Part shown: positions 15,851 through 23,911 of the stretch, piece after piece
Layout: every line of letters starts with the position of its first letter
Numbering within the stretch: position 1 is the first letter of the stretch
Assembly: GCF_002355955.1 (NCBI RefSeq)
Contig: NZ_AP017368.1
Span: forward strand, 620,001-684,000
Reading direction: 5' to 3'
DNA from: Candidatus Desulfovibrio trichonymphae
Lineage (GTDB): Bacteria > Desulfobacterota > Desulfovibrionia > Desulfovibrionales > Desulfovibrionaceae
Length of the DNA stretch: 64,000 bases
The notes under the pieces: model-generated
Database searches by the model: none
What the model saw: only the letters and a program-made list of their open reading frames with translations
Told to the model about the DNA's origin: nothing
Made by a program: the position numbers and the translations under genes

Positions 15851-18800
15851 CTAGAATTCCAGTCCCACGCGGAGGGAACCGCTCACGCCTTCGCGTTTGC
15901 CGACATAGCCCTGCACGCCGAGATCAACGAGCCACGGAGATTTGCTGGAAGGTTTAAAAACCAAACCCGCTTCACCAATGCCCGTCTCTCCTTCGAACTT
16001 CGCAGCCTTGAGATCATAGCCCCATACAGACGCTCTTGCCTTGCCGTCAAATTCATATTCGAAGGCCGCACCGATATAAGGGCTGATATACTCGTTGATT
16101 GCATAGGCAAATCGAGCTCCGCCACGCAGACGATGAGAATCAATCGGATCAAAACTTACCGGTTCGCCTGTGGAAATTGTTGCGTCATTGCCGTCCTGGT
16201 GCAACCAGAAGTATTTGCCGTACACATCAAGAGAGGCTTCCTCGGTGATGTTCCACACATAGCCCACACCGGCGTGAATACCGTAATACGTCGATTCCGT
16301 ATCAAACGAGGCCTTGCGTCCGGAAACATCCTTCAGTCTGGTGGATTCATAATCATTATTGAGTCCACCGATGCGGGCCGCGGCTTCTGTATAGAAGTGA
16401 CCCGGGCCGACATCATTGAACTTTAAGTGACCCAGCAAACCGCCACCAATATAGGAAGTGTTGCCGCTTCCATGAATATCGTATGAAGCTCCACCATATT
16501 CAAAAAAGGCACCGGCAGTCAGTTTACCGATTTCCGTATTTATATTACGTGAAATACCGGCCATCAAATTTACACTGCTTGTGTCAATATATGAACCGGT
16601 GTTATAACGCATGCTGCTTGCATCAACAACAGCGAAAGCACCCCAGGCATCTTCTTTCGCAGAATTGATTGCGCTTCCCATACCTGCGCCTGCCGCAAGG
16701 TCCGCACCCTGATTGGCAAGAGCTGCCCCAACAGAGGCTCCTTCGGTTATCGATTTGGCACCGGGTACAACAGGAGTACCACCGCCGCCTGGGCCGTCAG
16801 ATTCAATAAGTTCAGCAACGAAGTCGTTGTCGCCGTCTTTCCTCAACTGAAAAGTGAATTCAAGAAGAGAACCGTGTTGTATTGTTTGAATTCCGCTGTC
16901 TTTAATATTACCTGCCAATTCTGTACTTCCGCGAAGCAGATAGTATTTGTCGCCAAACTGCAATGGTTCAACATCGCCAGAGAAATCTAGTTGTGGCCAC
17001 ATTCCATCAATACTGATGCTGTCCGCTGTAACAGTTAACACTGGATTATCTTGATTATTGACTGGAATACCTCGCAGATAAAATGCTAACATTCCTCTTA
17101 AATCGGCCGCATGCACAGTCATGCTGCTTCCAGGATATATATGCAGATTTGCATAACGACTCATATTAAAATCGTGATTGGGCGCATCCAAATTGAAACC
17201 GCTCATTAACGATGTATTAGTATACTGACGCAAATTGACAATATTTTTTTCAGCATCGGGCGCGTCTACAATAAACTTGTTATCGCCGCCCCAGTAAAAG
17301 TATCCATCCTGAGTAACTTCCATTCCGAATGTTTTACCGTTGTCCTGTTCCACATAGATGGGGTCATACAAATATACATCACCACCCGAGAATGGGGAAA
17401 TGACAAGAGTCGCGTCAGCATTGCTATGGGGTTCGATTATCGGTGTCGTCGATCGGATAGAGATGGAATTGGTCCGTTTTCCATCAATATCATTAATCTC
17501 GTTGTTCCGGAAAATCGTTGTGTTGCCGGCAGTTGCAACTATAGTTAAGGACAAAGTCCCAGAAGAAGCGGCGATGTCGGTGCCGGTATCCAGTGTAATG
17601 GCACCACCGTATACACGACCCGAATCATACGTCTGCAAAGAAGTAAATATATTATCTGTAAACTGACTATCAGTGACTGTCAAACTATCTTCAAGATACA
17701 GTATTCCGGCACGTATATTACCTCTTGCTGTAATTGTATTATCAGCAAATATACTGCCACTGATATCGCCTATTGTACTTGTTAAAGTACCAACAATACC
17801 GCCATTAATATCTATAGCAGAAATAACATTGTTGGTGAACGTACAATCAATAATATCGCCAATAGTACTCTGATTTAAAGCACCAACAATACCACCTGTC
17901 CAAAGTGAGCCCGTGGTAATTACAGTATTGTTATCGAAAACATTATTGACAATATCGCCTATTGTGCTGTATGTATCAGCACCAACAATACCACCACCAA
18001 CAACTCCAGAAGCAATGATCGTATTACCGCTGAATATGTTATCTGTAATATCTCCTATATATGTCCCATCGGCACTTTGCAGGTTATCAGTGTAAACTCC
18101 AACTATCCCACCACCACGAATTACTGCGTCGATTGTTACCGTATTGTCGCTGAATATATTGTTCTTAACGGCACCAATAGAGGCTGAAGCTTCCTGACTA
18201 CTATGAACACCAACTATCCCACCACCTGCCATAGTGTCGGCGATTGTTACCGTGTTGCCGCTGAATATATTGTTCTTAAGGGCACCAATGGCTGAAGCTT
18301 CCTGAACACCATAAACACCAACTATCCCACCACCACGCATTATTTCGGTGGCTGTTACGATGTTATCGTTAAATATACTGTTGCTGATATCGCCTATAGT
18401 TCCCCGATAGGCTCCGATAATGCCGCCACCCTGGAAATCGCCGTCTCCATTTTTTGTTACTGTGTTATTACTGAAAATAGCATTGTCGATGGCGCCTATC
18501 TGTTGATTCTCACCAGCTCTTAATACGCCGCCGCCTCGTAGATTGTCGCCCACCTCAAAGGTTACTGTATTATTGTTGAACACAATTTCACTAAGATTGC
18601 CGATATTGCCATATAGTACAGCATTGTTACCAGCATAATCCTTGAAATGGTATCCACCAAGATTTGTTGTTGGTTCAATCATCGCATCTGACGGAAAAGC
18701 TGTACCACCAAAACTGGTTATAGCAAGCTCTACAGCATCAGAAATAAGTTTTTTCAAACCGCCCGTTTCCCCTCTTGCTAGATCAATCAAGCCGGTGGAC

Positions 18801-18922
18801 AAGTCTGAAGGCAACTTTCCACCACCATTAAGATCTTCCGCCCGGGTAAAAAACGGATACGCTGTAAACATGGTTATGGTTATCAGAGTAACCATAAACT
18901 GCTTTACGTAGTTTCTTTTCAT
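15851..18922 (-). CDS. Autotransporter (type Va) with polymorphic repeat passenger
   Basis: This 1023-residue outer-membrane protein has a signal peptide (residues 1-28, ending FFTRA). The passenger (about 30-720) is built of roughly ten imperfect 28-34-residue repeats with the pattern IGDI.N.IF..NTV.......GGGIVG, as expected for a beta-helix. A Gly/Pro-rich hinge (SDGPGGGGTPVVPGA) precedes the C-terminal autotransporter beta-barrel (about 745-1023), which ends in the hydrophobic LRVGLEF. The ATG at 18922 has GGGGAAGGAATTT upstream. The passenger DNA is visibly more AT-rich than neighbouring genes, suggesting transfer or relaxed selection. A (GT)10 tract lies about 115 bp upstream. It is probably an adhesin or surface antigen; the ligand is unknown. 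Confidence 0.88.
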   Translation of the reverse strand: MKRNYVKQFMVTLITITMFTAYPFFTRAEDLNGGGKLPSDLSTGLIDLARGETGGLKKLISDAVELAITSFGGTAFPSDAMIEPTTNLGGYHFKDYAGNNAVLYGNIGNLSEIVFNNNTVTFEVGDNLRGGGVLRAGENQQIGAIDNAIFSNNTVTKNGDGDFQGGGIIGAYRGTIGDISNSIFNDNIVTATEIMRGGGIVGVYGVQEASAIGALKNNIFSGNTVTIADTMAGGGIVGVHSSQEASASIGAVKNNIFSDNTVTIDAVIRGGGIVGVYTDNLQSADGTYIGDITDNIFSGNTIIASGVVGGGIVGADTYSTIGDIVNNVFDNNTVITTGSLWTGGIVGALNQSTIGDIIDCTFTNNVISAIDINGGIVGTLTSTIGDISGSIFADNTITARGNIRAGILYLEDSLTVTDSQFTDNIFTSLQTYDSGRVYGGAITLDTGTDIAASSGTLSLTIVATAGNTTIFRNNEINDIDGKRTNSISIRSTTPIIEPHSNADATLVISPFSGGDVYLYDPIYVEQDNGKTFGMEVTQDGYFYWGGDNKFIVDAPDAEKNIVNLRQYTNTSLMSGFNLDAPNHDFNMSRYANLHIYPGSSMTVHAADLRGMLAFYLRGIPVNNQDNPVLTVTADSISIDGMWPQLDFSGDVEPLQFGDKYYLLRGSTELAGNIKDSGIQTIQHGSLLEFTFQLRKDGDNDFVAELIESDGPGGGGTPVVPGAKSITEGASVGAALANQGADLAAGAGMGSAINSAKEDAWGAFAVVDASSMRYNTGSYIDTSSVNLMAGISRNINTEIGKLTAGAFFEYGGASYDIHGSGNTSYIGGGLLGHLKFNDVGPGHFYTEAAARIGGLNNDYESTRLKDVSGRKASFDTESTYYGIHAGVGYVWNITEEASLDVYGKYFWLHQDGNDATISTGEPVSFDPIDSHRLRGGARFAYAINEYISPYIGAAFEYEFDGKARASVWGYDLKAAKFEGETGIGEAGLVFKPSSKSPWLVDLGVQGYVGKREGVSGSLRVGLEF
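18131..18336 (-). repeat. Near-identical tandem repeats inside the autotransporter passenger
   Basis: Two units of about 95 bp (18131-18226 and 18242-18336) differ at only a few positions. They share GTTGCCGCTGAATATATTG-like and GGCTGAAGCTTCCTGA segments and the ACTATCCCACCACC end. Neighbouring units are much more diverged. The pair points to a recent duplication, or to gene conversion within the coding repeats. Confidence 0.8.
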
Positions 18923-19036
18923 AAATTCCTTCCCCTGTTTTTATATGTAAACGATAATGCTGAATTCACCATGTCCGAAGGAAACGCCGAAAGCCGCGCT
19001 GAACCTTGCGGCGGACAGCGCGGCACTGCGGAGTTA
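18923..19036 (-). other. Upstream region of the autotransporter
   Basis: This region separates the autotransporter start from the GT tract. It holds the ribosome site (GGGGAAGG) and an AT-rich CATATAAAAAC stretch at about 18938-18950, but no consensus promoter. A plus-strand open frame across it is not supported. Confidence 0.4.
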
Positions 19037-19056
19037 GTGTGTGTGTGTGTGTGTGT
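19037..19056. repeat. (GT)10 dinucleotide tract upstream of the autotransporter
   Basis: Ten uninterrupted GT units lie 115-134 bp upstream of the autotransporter start. On the minus strand the (AC)10 run sits directly between TTGCTA and TAACTC. Those could be poor -35 and -10 elements, with the repeat forming the 19-bp spacer. Long dinucleotide tracts are rare in bacterial DNA of this composition. Confidence 0.9.
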
Positions 19057-19213
19057 AGCAAGAATCGGGCCGAAACCGTCAGCTTCGCCCGAATCTCTCT
19101 CCGCTCCGCGCGGGAAAATTTGTCCTTGCCCTGACCACATGCACTATGCCTTTACGTTACAATGCAAAAAACCATGAGGTTTTTCTCTCTATACAAACAA
19201 AATACGAAAACTG

Positions 19214-19435
19214 TCAAGCACAAATGAAAATTTTATTACCCGGCTGCCCGTTTCCCTGCAGGTTCATAATCCAGTGAGCCGCAGGCATGGGGCTTTGAAA
19301 GAGCCTGCCCGAGACGATCCAGCGGTCACTCTTTTTTCGCAGGGCAAGCCAGCTTGTCATTTTCGCCTGCGTGGTCACTTTTGCCACAACGGCGCTCTCG
19401 TTCAGAGGCAAAAAACTTGTGGCTGATTCCGGCAT
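19214..19435 (-). CDS. Possible small protein or gene remnant (73 residues)
   Basis: An open frame begins MPESATSFLPLNESAVVAKV at 19435 and continues through TSWLALRKKSDRWIVSGRLF. The alternating hydrophobic pattern ending in a Trp-Ile-Val strand resembles the last strands of NTF2/SnoaL-like domains. There is no ribosome site close to the ATG, and the piece would be only the C-terminal half of such a domain. It is probably a remnant. The call is tentative. Confidence 0.25.
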   Translation of the reverse strand: MPESATSFLPLNESAVVAKVTTQAKMTSWLALRKKSDRWIVSGRLFQSPMPAAHWIMNLQGNGQPGNKIFICA

Positions 19436-19519
19436 ATGCAAGGGCTTTTTTTTTACGCCGCCCTCTGTTAAAGACAGTCTATTCCTGTGAACAGCGCACA
19501 GCACGAATGAGGAGGCAGC

Positions 19520-20284
19520 ATGAAAGTGATCATTATGTGCGGCGGCCAAGGCGCGCGTCTGCGTGAAGAAACTGCCGCCAAACCAAAGCCGATGGTTGAA
19601 ATCGGCGGACGGCCCGTGCTCTGGCATATTATGTCCATTTACGCCCGATTCGGCTTCAGAGATTTTATCCTTCCGCTGGGCTACAGGGGCGAGGTCATCA
19701 AGCAGTATTTCCACGACTACAATATCCATCATACAGACTTCACTGTGGAACTCAAAACCGGCGATGTCACCGTGCACCCGACCCATATTGAAGACTGGCG
19801 CGTCACGCTCTGCGACACAGGCCAAGAAACCCTCAAAGGAGGCAGAATCAAACGCGTCGCGCGGCACATTGACAGCGAACGTTTTATGGTTACTTATGGT
19901 GACGGGCTTGCTGATATTGATCTGAACAATCTGCTGAAATTTCATGAAGAGTCCGGAACAATCGGCGCCTTCACCGGTGTGCGCATGCCCTCGCGCTTCG
20001 GCACCGTGCGCACGGATACGGCAGGCAAAATACTCTCCTGGGAAGAAAAACCGGTGCTCAATGAATATATCAACTGCGGTTTTTTTATTTTCAAGCGCGC
20101 CTTCCTGGATTATTTGAGCGAAGACGAATCCTGTGATCTGGAAAAAGAGCCCCTGCAGCGACTAGCGGCCGACGGAGAGCTCTCCATGTATCCTCACAGC
20201 GGACAATGGCAGTGCATGGACACACTGCGTGATTCCATCCTTCTCAACGAACTCTGGAATTCCGGCGGGGCGTTCTGGGTATAA
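19520..20284 (+). CDS. rfbF: Glucose-1-phosphate cytidylyltransferase
   Basis: This 254-residue nucleotidyltransferase makes CDP-glucose from CTP and glucose-1-phosphate. The N-terminal motif is MCGGQGARLREETAAKPKPM, which differs from the usual GGxGTRL by one residue. VTYGDGLADID, the catalytic aspartate region, and the sugar-binding INCGFFIFKR segment follow. The start has an excellent GAGGAGG ribosome site. rfbG, for the next step, follows after 93 bp. The product feeds deoxysugar synthesis for LPS O-antigen or another surface glycan. Confidence 0.95.
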   Translation: MKVIIMCGGQGARLREETAAKPKPMVEIGGRPVLWHIMSIYARFGFRDFILPLGYRGEVIKQYFHDYNIHHTDFTVELKTGDVTVHPTHIEDWRVTLCDTGQETLKGGRIKRVARHIDSERFMVTYGDGLADIDLNNLLKFHEESGTIGAFTGVRMPSRFGTVRTDTAGKILSWEEKPVLNEYINCGFFIFKRAFLDYLSEDESCDLEKEPLQRLAADGELSMYPHSGQWQCMDTLRDSILLNELWNSGGAFWV

Positions 20285-20377
20285 CCGTGCTCCGCCGCAG
20301 GGGCATCATGCTCCCCAGTATCGTTTTATACCACCAAAAATACACCTGACTGTCCTGACGGATAAAAAGGAAACAGC

Positions 20378-21490
20378 ATGTTCGCCGACGTGTATAACGG
20401 GCGCCGCGTTTTTATAACCGGTCACACGGGTTTTAAAGGTTCCTGGCTGGCGGCATGGCTTGTCCGCCTGGGAGCCGCCGTGGGCGGCTATGCCGACTCC
20501 GTCCCCACGGAACCTTCCCATTTTGCGGCCATGGGCATCGGCGAACATATTGAAGACATGCGCGGCGACGTCCGCGACCGGGAAACACTCGCCCAGACCA
20601 TGTGCAACTTCAGGCCGGAAGTTGTCTTTCATCTGGCCGCACAAGCGCTGGTACGCAAATCTTACGAGGCTCCGGCAGAGACCTTTGAAACAAACATGCT
20701 CGGCACGCTCAATGTTCTGGAAGCCGCGCGCCGCTGCCCCTCATTACGGGCACTTGTGCTGATCACGTCAGACAAATGTTACCGCAATGACGAATTGGTC
20801 TGGGGTTACAGGGAAACAGATCATCTGGGCGGCGGAGACCCTTATTCCGCCTCCAAGGGCTGCGCCGAAATCATTGCCCATTCCTATTTTCAAAGTTTTT
20901 TCCAAAAAGGCCCGGCCTGCGCCACCACCCGCGCGGGCAACGTGATAGGCGGCGGAGACTGGGCGTTGGACCGCATTGTTCCGGACTGCGCGCGGGCATG
21001 GGCCGCCGGTCAACCCGCCGTCATACGCAGCCCCGCGGCAACCCGCCCATGGCAACTCGTGCTGGAACCGCTTTCCGGCTATTTGTGGCTTGGAGCGCGC
21101 CTGCTTGACAATCACGGCAATCCTTCCACGGTGCACGGACAGGCATACAACTTCGGCCCGGCGGCAGACGTGAACAACACGGTGAACGAAGTCGCACAGG
21201 CGCTTAAACGCCATTGGCCCGGCTTTGCCGTACAGATGGACGCCACAGGGCAGACCGGCGGCAGAGAATGCAGCCTGCTCAAACTCTGCTGCGACAAGGC
21301 GCTCGCACACCTCAACTGGAAGGCCACGCTCGGCTTTGAAGAAACCGTCCGCCACACTGCGGAGTGGTATCAGTATTTTTACAGAGGCGAGGGGGGCAAA
21401 AAGCCGCGGAACATGCTGGACTTCACCCTCGGACAGATAGCGGCCTACGTCAGCGCCGCGGAACAGTGCGGCCAGATATGGACGCAGTGA
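20378..21490 (+). CDS. rfbG: CDP-glucose 4,6-dehydratase
   Basis: This 370-residue short-chain dehydrogenase/reductase converts CDP-glucose to CDP-4-dehydro-6-deoxyglucose. It has the NAD-binding motif VFITGHTGFKGSWLAAW near residue 10, the catalytic TSDKCY segment and YSASKGCAE (YxxxK). The RPWQLVLEPLSGYLWLG segment is typical of this enzyme. The ATG is preceded by AAAGGAAACAGC. The 3' end overlaps the epimerase-like gene by 13 bp, which supports one operon. Confidence 0.95.
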   Translation: MFADVYNGRRVFITGHTGFKGSWLAAWLVRLGAAVGGYADSVPTEPSHFAAMGIGEHIEDMRGDVRDRETLAQTMCNFRPEVVFHLAAQALVRKSYEAPAETFETNMLGTLNVLEAARRCPSLRALVLITSDKCYRNDELVWGYRETDHLGGGDPYSASKGCAEIIAHSYFQSFFQKGPACATTRAGNVIGGGDWALDRIVPDCARAWAAGQPAVIRSPAATRPWQLVLEPLSGYLWLGARLLDNHGNPSTVHGQAYNFGPAADVNNTVNEVAQALKRHWPGFAVQMDATGQTGGRECSLLKLCCDKALAHLNWKATLGFEETVRHTAEWYQYFYRGEGGKKPRNMLDFTLGQIAAYVSAAEQCGQIWTQ

Positions 21491-22002
21491 TGGCCGGGCC
21501 GCCCGCTTCCGCCGGCGAACCGGCGCCGGAAGCCCTTGGCATTGAGGGCGCGTTTTTTCTGCCGCTGCGGGTCATTGCCGCAAACGGAGGCCCGGTACTG
21601 CATTTTTTAAAGCCGGACTCTCCCCTACTTCCGGATTTCACCAGCGGCTTTGGTGAAATATATTTTTCCGAAGCCCTGCCGGGCGCAGTCAAAGCATGGA
21701 AACGCCACCGTCGCCAGACGCAGCTCTTTGCCGTGCCGTGCGGACGTCTAACGATCGCGCTCTACGACGGCCGACCCGCTTCTTCTTCGTGCGGCCTGCT
21801 GCACGAACTGATTCTTGGACGGCCGGACCATTACGGTCTGCTGCACATTCCCCGCGGCATCTGGTACGGTTTTGCCGCGCTGGGGCAAAACCCGGCGCTC
21901 GTCTGCAACTGTGCGGACATGCCCCATGCCCCGGACGAAAGCGAACGCCGGCCGCCGGACGATCCGACCATCCCTTACAGATGGTCCGGGACATTTGCAT
22001 GA
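21478..22002 (+). CDS. RmlC-like 3,5-epimerase family protein of the CDP-sugar cluster
   Basis: This 174-residue cupin resembles dTDP-4-dehydrorhamnose 3,5-epimerase. It shows GFGEIYFSEALPGAVKAWKR-type sequence and HIPRGIWYGFAAL, the family's conserved barrel strands. The ATG at 21478 overlaps rfbG by 13 bp. In CDP-glucose clusters such proteins are expected to epimerise CDP-4-dehydro-6-deoxyglucose at C3 and/or C5. They can also act as isomerases in other deoxysugar routes. No RmlA, RmlB or RmlD homologue is present, so the usual rhamnose role is unlikely. The final sugar is not predictable from three genes. Confidence 0.75.
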   Translation: MDAVMAGPPASAGEPAPEALGIEGAFFLPLRVIAANGGPVLHFLKPDSPLLPDFTSGFGEIYFSEALPGAVKAWKRHRRQTQLFAVPCGRLTIALYDGRPASSSCGLLHELILGRPDHYGLLHIPRGIWYGFAALGQNPALVCNCADMPHAPDESERRPPDDPTIPYRWSGTFA

Positions 22003-22094
22003 AATTTGCCCATCCCGGGCGGAATTGCTATCATTGACGCTCTTGCATCCAGACACAACAGAAACAAACTAGCCCGCAGCCAAAAAGGACATAC

Positions 22095-23027
22095 ATGCCG
22101 ATTAAAATTCCCGCTGACCTCCCGGCCAGAACCGCCCTGGAAAGCGAAAACATATTTGTCATGACGGAAGACCGCGCTGTCCGACAGGACATACGCCCGA
22201 TTGAAATCGTGATCGTCAATCTGATGCCCACAAAAATCGCCACAGAAACACAACTGTTGCGCCTGCTCGGGAACACTCCCCTTCATGTCAATATTACCCT
22301 GCTGCGCACGGCGGCGCATGTGTCCAAAAATACGCCGCGGAACCATCTGGAACGCTTTTACAAAACATTTGCGGAAATCCGTCACCGCAGTTTTGACGGC
22401 ATGATCGTCACCGGCGCACCGCTGGAACATCTGCCTTTTGAAAATGTGGACTATTGGCAGGAACTGCTGGCCATTATGGGCTACGCCGCACAGAACGTCT
22501 ATTCCACGCTTTACCTCTGCTGGGCGGCGCAGGCGGCGCTCTACCATTTTTATCATTTGCCCAGACACGACTTGCCCGCCAAAATTTTCGGCGTTTTCCG
22601 CCACGCTGTGCTGCATCCTGAATGTCGTCTCTTCAGAGGCTTTGACGATGAATTCAAGGCGCCTCATTCACGCCATTCCGCAATCAACATTGAAGATGTG
22701 CTCAAAACGCCCCATCTGCGTATTCTGGCGCAGTCAGATCAGGCGGGGCTCACCGTGCTGGAACGAACAGACCATACCCAGGTTTTCATGACAGGCCATC
22801 TTGAATATGATCGCGTCACGCTGGACGCCGAATACCGGCGCGATCTAAACAAGAGGCTCAATCCCTCTGTTCCCGCAAATTATTACCCCGGCAACAACCC
22901 GGAGGCCGCGCCGCTGATGACCTGGCGGGCGCACGCCCATCTGTTTTACAGCAACTGGCTCAATTATTATGTATATCAGGAAACTCCCTTCATCCTCACA
23001 TCCTTTGATAGGGACGACCAGGACTGA
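22095..23027 (+). CDS. metA: Homoserine O-acyltransferase MetA, predicted acetyl-CoA specific
   Basis: This 310-residue enzyme acylates L-homoserine, the first committed step of methionine synthesis. By direct count the catalytic cysteine is C142 (YLCWAAQAAL), and the His-Glu pair is H235 and E237 (MTGHLEYDR). These numbers agree exactly with E. coli MetA. Residue 111, which controls acyl-CoA choice in studied MetA enzymes, is Glu (VTGAPLEHL) rather than the Gly of succinyl-CoA users. The predicted product is therefore O-acetylhomoserine. AAAAAGGACATAC provides the ribosome site. No SAM riboswitch or MetJ-box array is seen upstream. Confidence 0.95.
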   Translation: MPIKIPADLPARTALESENIFVMTEDRAVRQDIRPIEIVIVNLMPTKIATETQLLRLLGNTPLHVNITLLRTAAHVSKNTPRNHLERFYKTFAEIRHRSFDGMIVTGAPLEHLPFENVDYWQELLAIMGYAAQNVYSTLYLCWAAQAALYHFYHLPRHDLPAKIFGVFRHAVLHPECRLFRGFDDEFKAPHSRHSAINIEDVLKTPHLRILAQSDQAGLTVLERTDHTQVFMTGHLEYDRVTLDAEYRRDLNKRLNPSVPANYYPGNNPEAAPLMTWRAHAHLFYSNWLNYYVYQETPFILTSFDRDDQD

Positions 23028-23071
23028 ACGCGCACTGTGCATCTCATCCTTGTTTCAGGAGGAACATCATC

Positions 23072-23908
23072 ATGTGGAGCTATACGCAAACCGTGCATGA
23101 TCATTTTTTACAGCCGCACAATGCCGGACCTCTCAAAGACGCCAACGCCGTAGGCGAGGTGGGAAGCCTTGCCTGCGGCGACGCTCTTAAACTCTATCTG
23201 AAAATCAGCGTTCAGGGCGTAATTGAAAAAACGGGATTCGAAACATTCGGCTGCGCCAGCGCTATCGCTTCCAGCTCTGTGCTGACAGAGATGATCAAGG
23301 GCATGACTGTGGACGAGGCCCTTAAATTAACCAACAAGGACATTGCGGCCGCGCTCGGCGGACTGCCGAAAGAAAAAATGCACTGTTCCGTCATGGGCCA
23401 GGAGGCGCTTGAGGCGGCCATACGCCAGTGGAAAGGCGAGTCGCCGGTTCCACAGGCGCATGAAGAAGGCAAGCTCGTCTGTAAATGCTTTGGCGTGACG
23501 GATGCTCAAATCATTCGGACCATCCGTGAAAACAGTCTGAAATCACTTGAGGAGGTCACCAACTACACCAAGGCCGGCGGTGCCTGCGGAGACTGCCTGA
23601 ATAAAATTGCGGAAATACTCGCCACTGAGCTGAAACAGAAGCCGCTTGCCGAACTCAAGCCACGGCCGCGTATGACGAATGTGCAGCGCATGCAGCAGAT
23701 ACTCAAAACCATTGACGAAGAAATACGCCCGCAACTCGCGGTTGACGGCGGCGACATTGAACTGGTGGATGTTGACGACCGCCGCGTGGTGGTGTCGCTG
23801 CGCGGACGATGCGCGCAATGCCGGTCCAGTGACGTGACCATACGCAATCTTGTGGAACGGCTCCTGCGTGAGCATGTAGAACCTGATCTGACGGTAGAGG
23901 AGGCATAA
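23072..23908 (+). CDS. nifU: Modular Fe-S cluster scaffold NifU
   Basis: This 278-residue protein has the full three-part NifU layout. The IscU-like scaffold (1-125) has cysteines in SLACGDAL, TFGCASAIA and KMHCSVMG. The central permanent [2Fe-2S] domain (about 133-182) shows VCKCFGVTD and GGACGDCLNK. The C-terminal Nfu domain (about 200-278) has the CAQC motif. It assembles clusters from NifS-derived sulfur. nifS starts 4 bp downstream, so the two genes are co-translated. No nitrogenase genes are nearby; in this group NifUS probably serves general Fe-S assembly. AGGAGGAACATC is the ribosome site. Confidence 0.95.
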   Translation: MWSYTQTVHDHFLQPHNAGPLKDANAVGEVGSLACGDALKLYLKISVQGVIEKTGFETFGCASAIASSSVLTEMIKGMTVDEALKLTNKDIAAALGGLPKEKMHCSVMGQEALEAAIRQWKGESPVPQAHEEGKLVCKCFGVTDAQIIRTIRENSLKSLEEVTNYTKAGGACGDCLNKIAEILATELKQKPLAELKPRPRMTNVQRMQQILKTIDEEIRPQLAVDGGDIELVDVDDRRVVVSLRGRCAQCRSSDVTIRNLVERLLREHVEPDLTVEEA

Positions 23909-23911
23909 AAC

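Noticed and set aside
17640-18620. Regularly spaced repeats as a CRISPR array
   Set aside because: The repeats are imperfect, coding and in frame with the autotransporter, with no constant repeat sequence or unique spacers.
18971-19177. Plus-strand open frame reading through the GT tract (VCVCVCV)
   Set aside because: The Cys-Val run is only the translated dinucleotide repeat; there is no ribosome site and no recognisable sequence on either side.
22003-22094. SAM riboswitch upstream of metA
   Set aside because: The gap is only 92 bp and contains no paired elements or terminator resembling a known SAM riboswitch.
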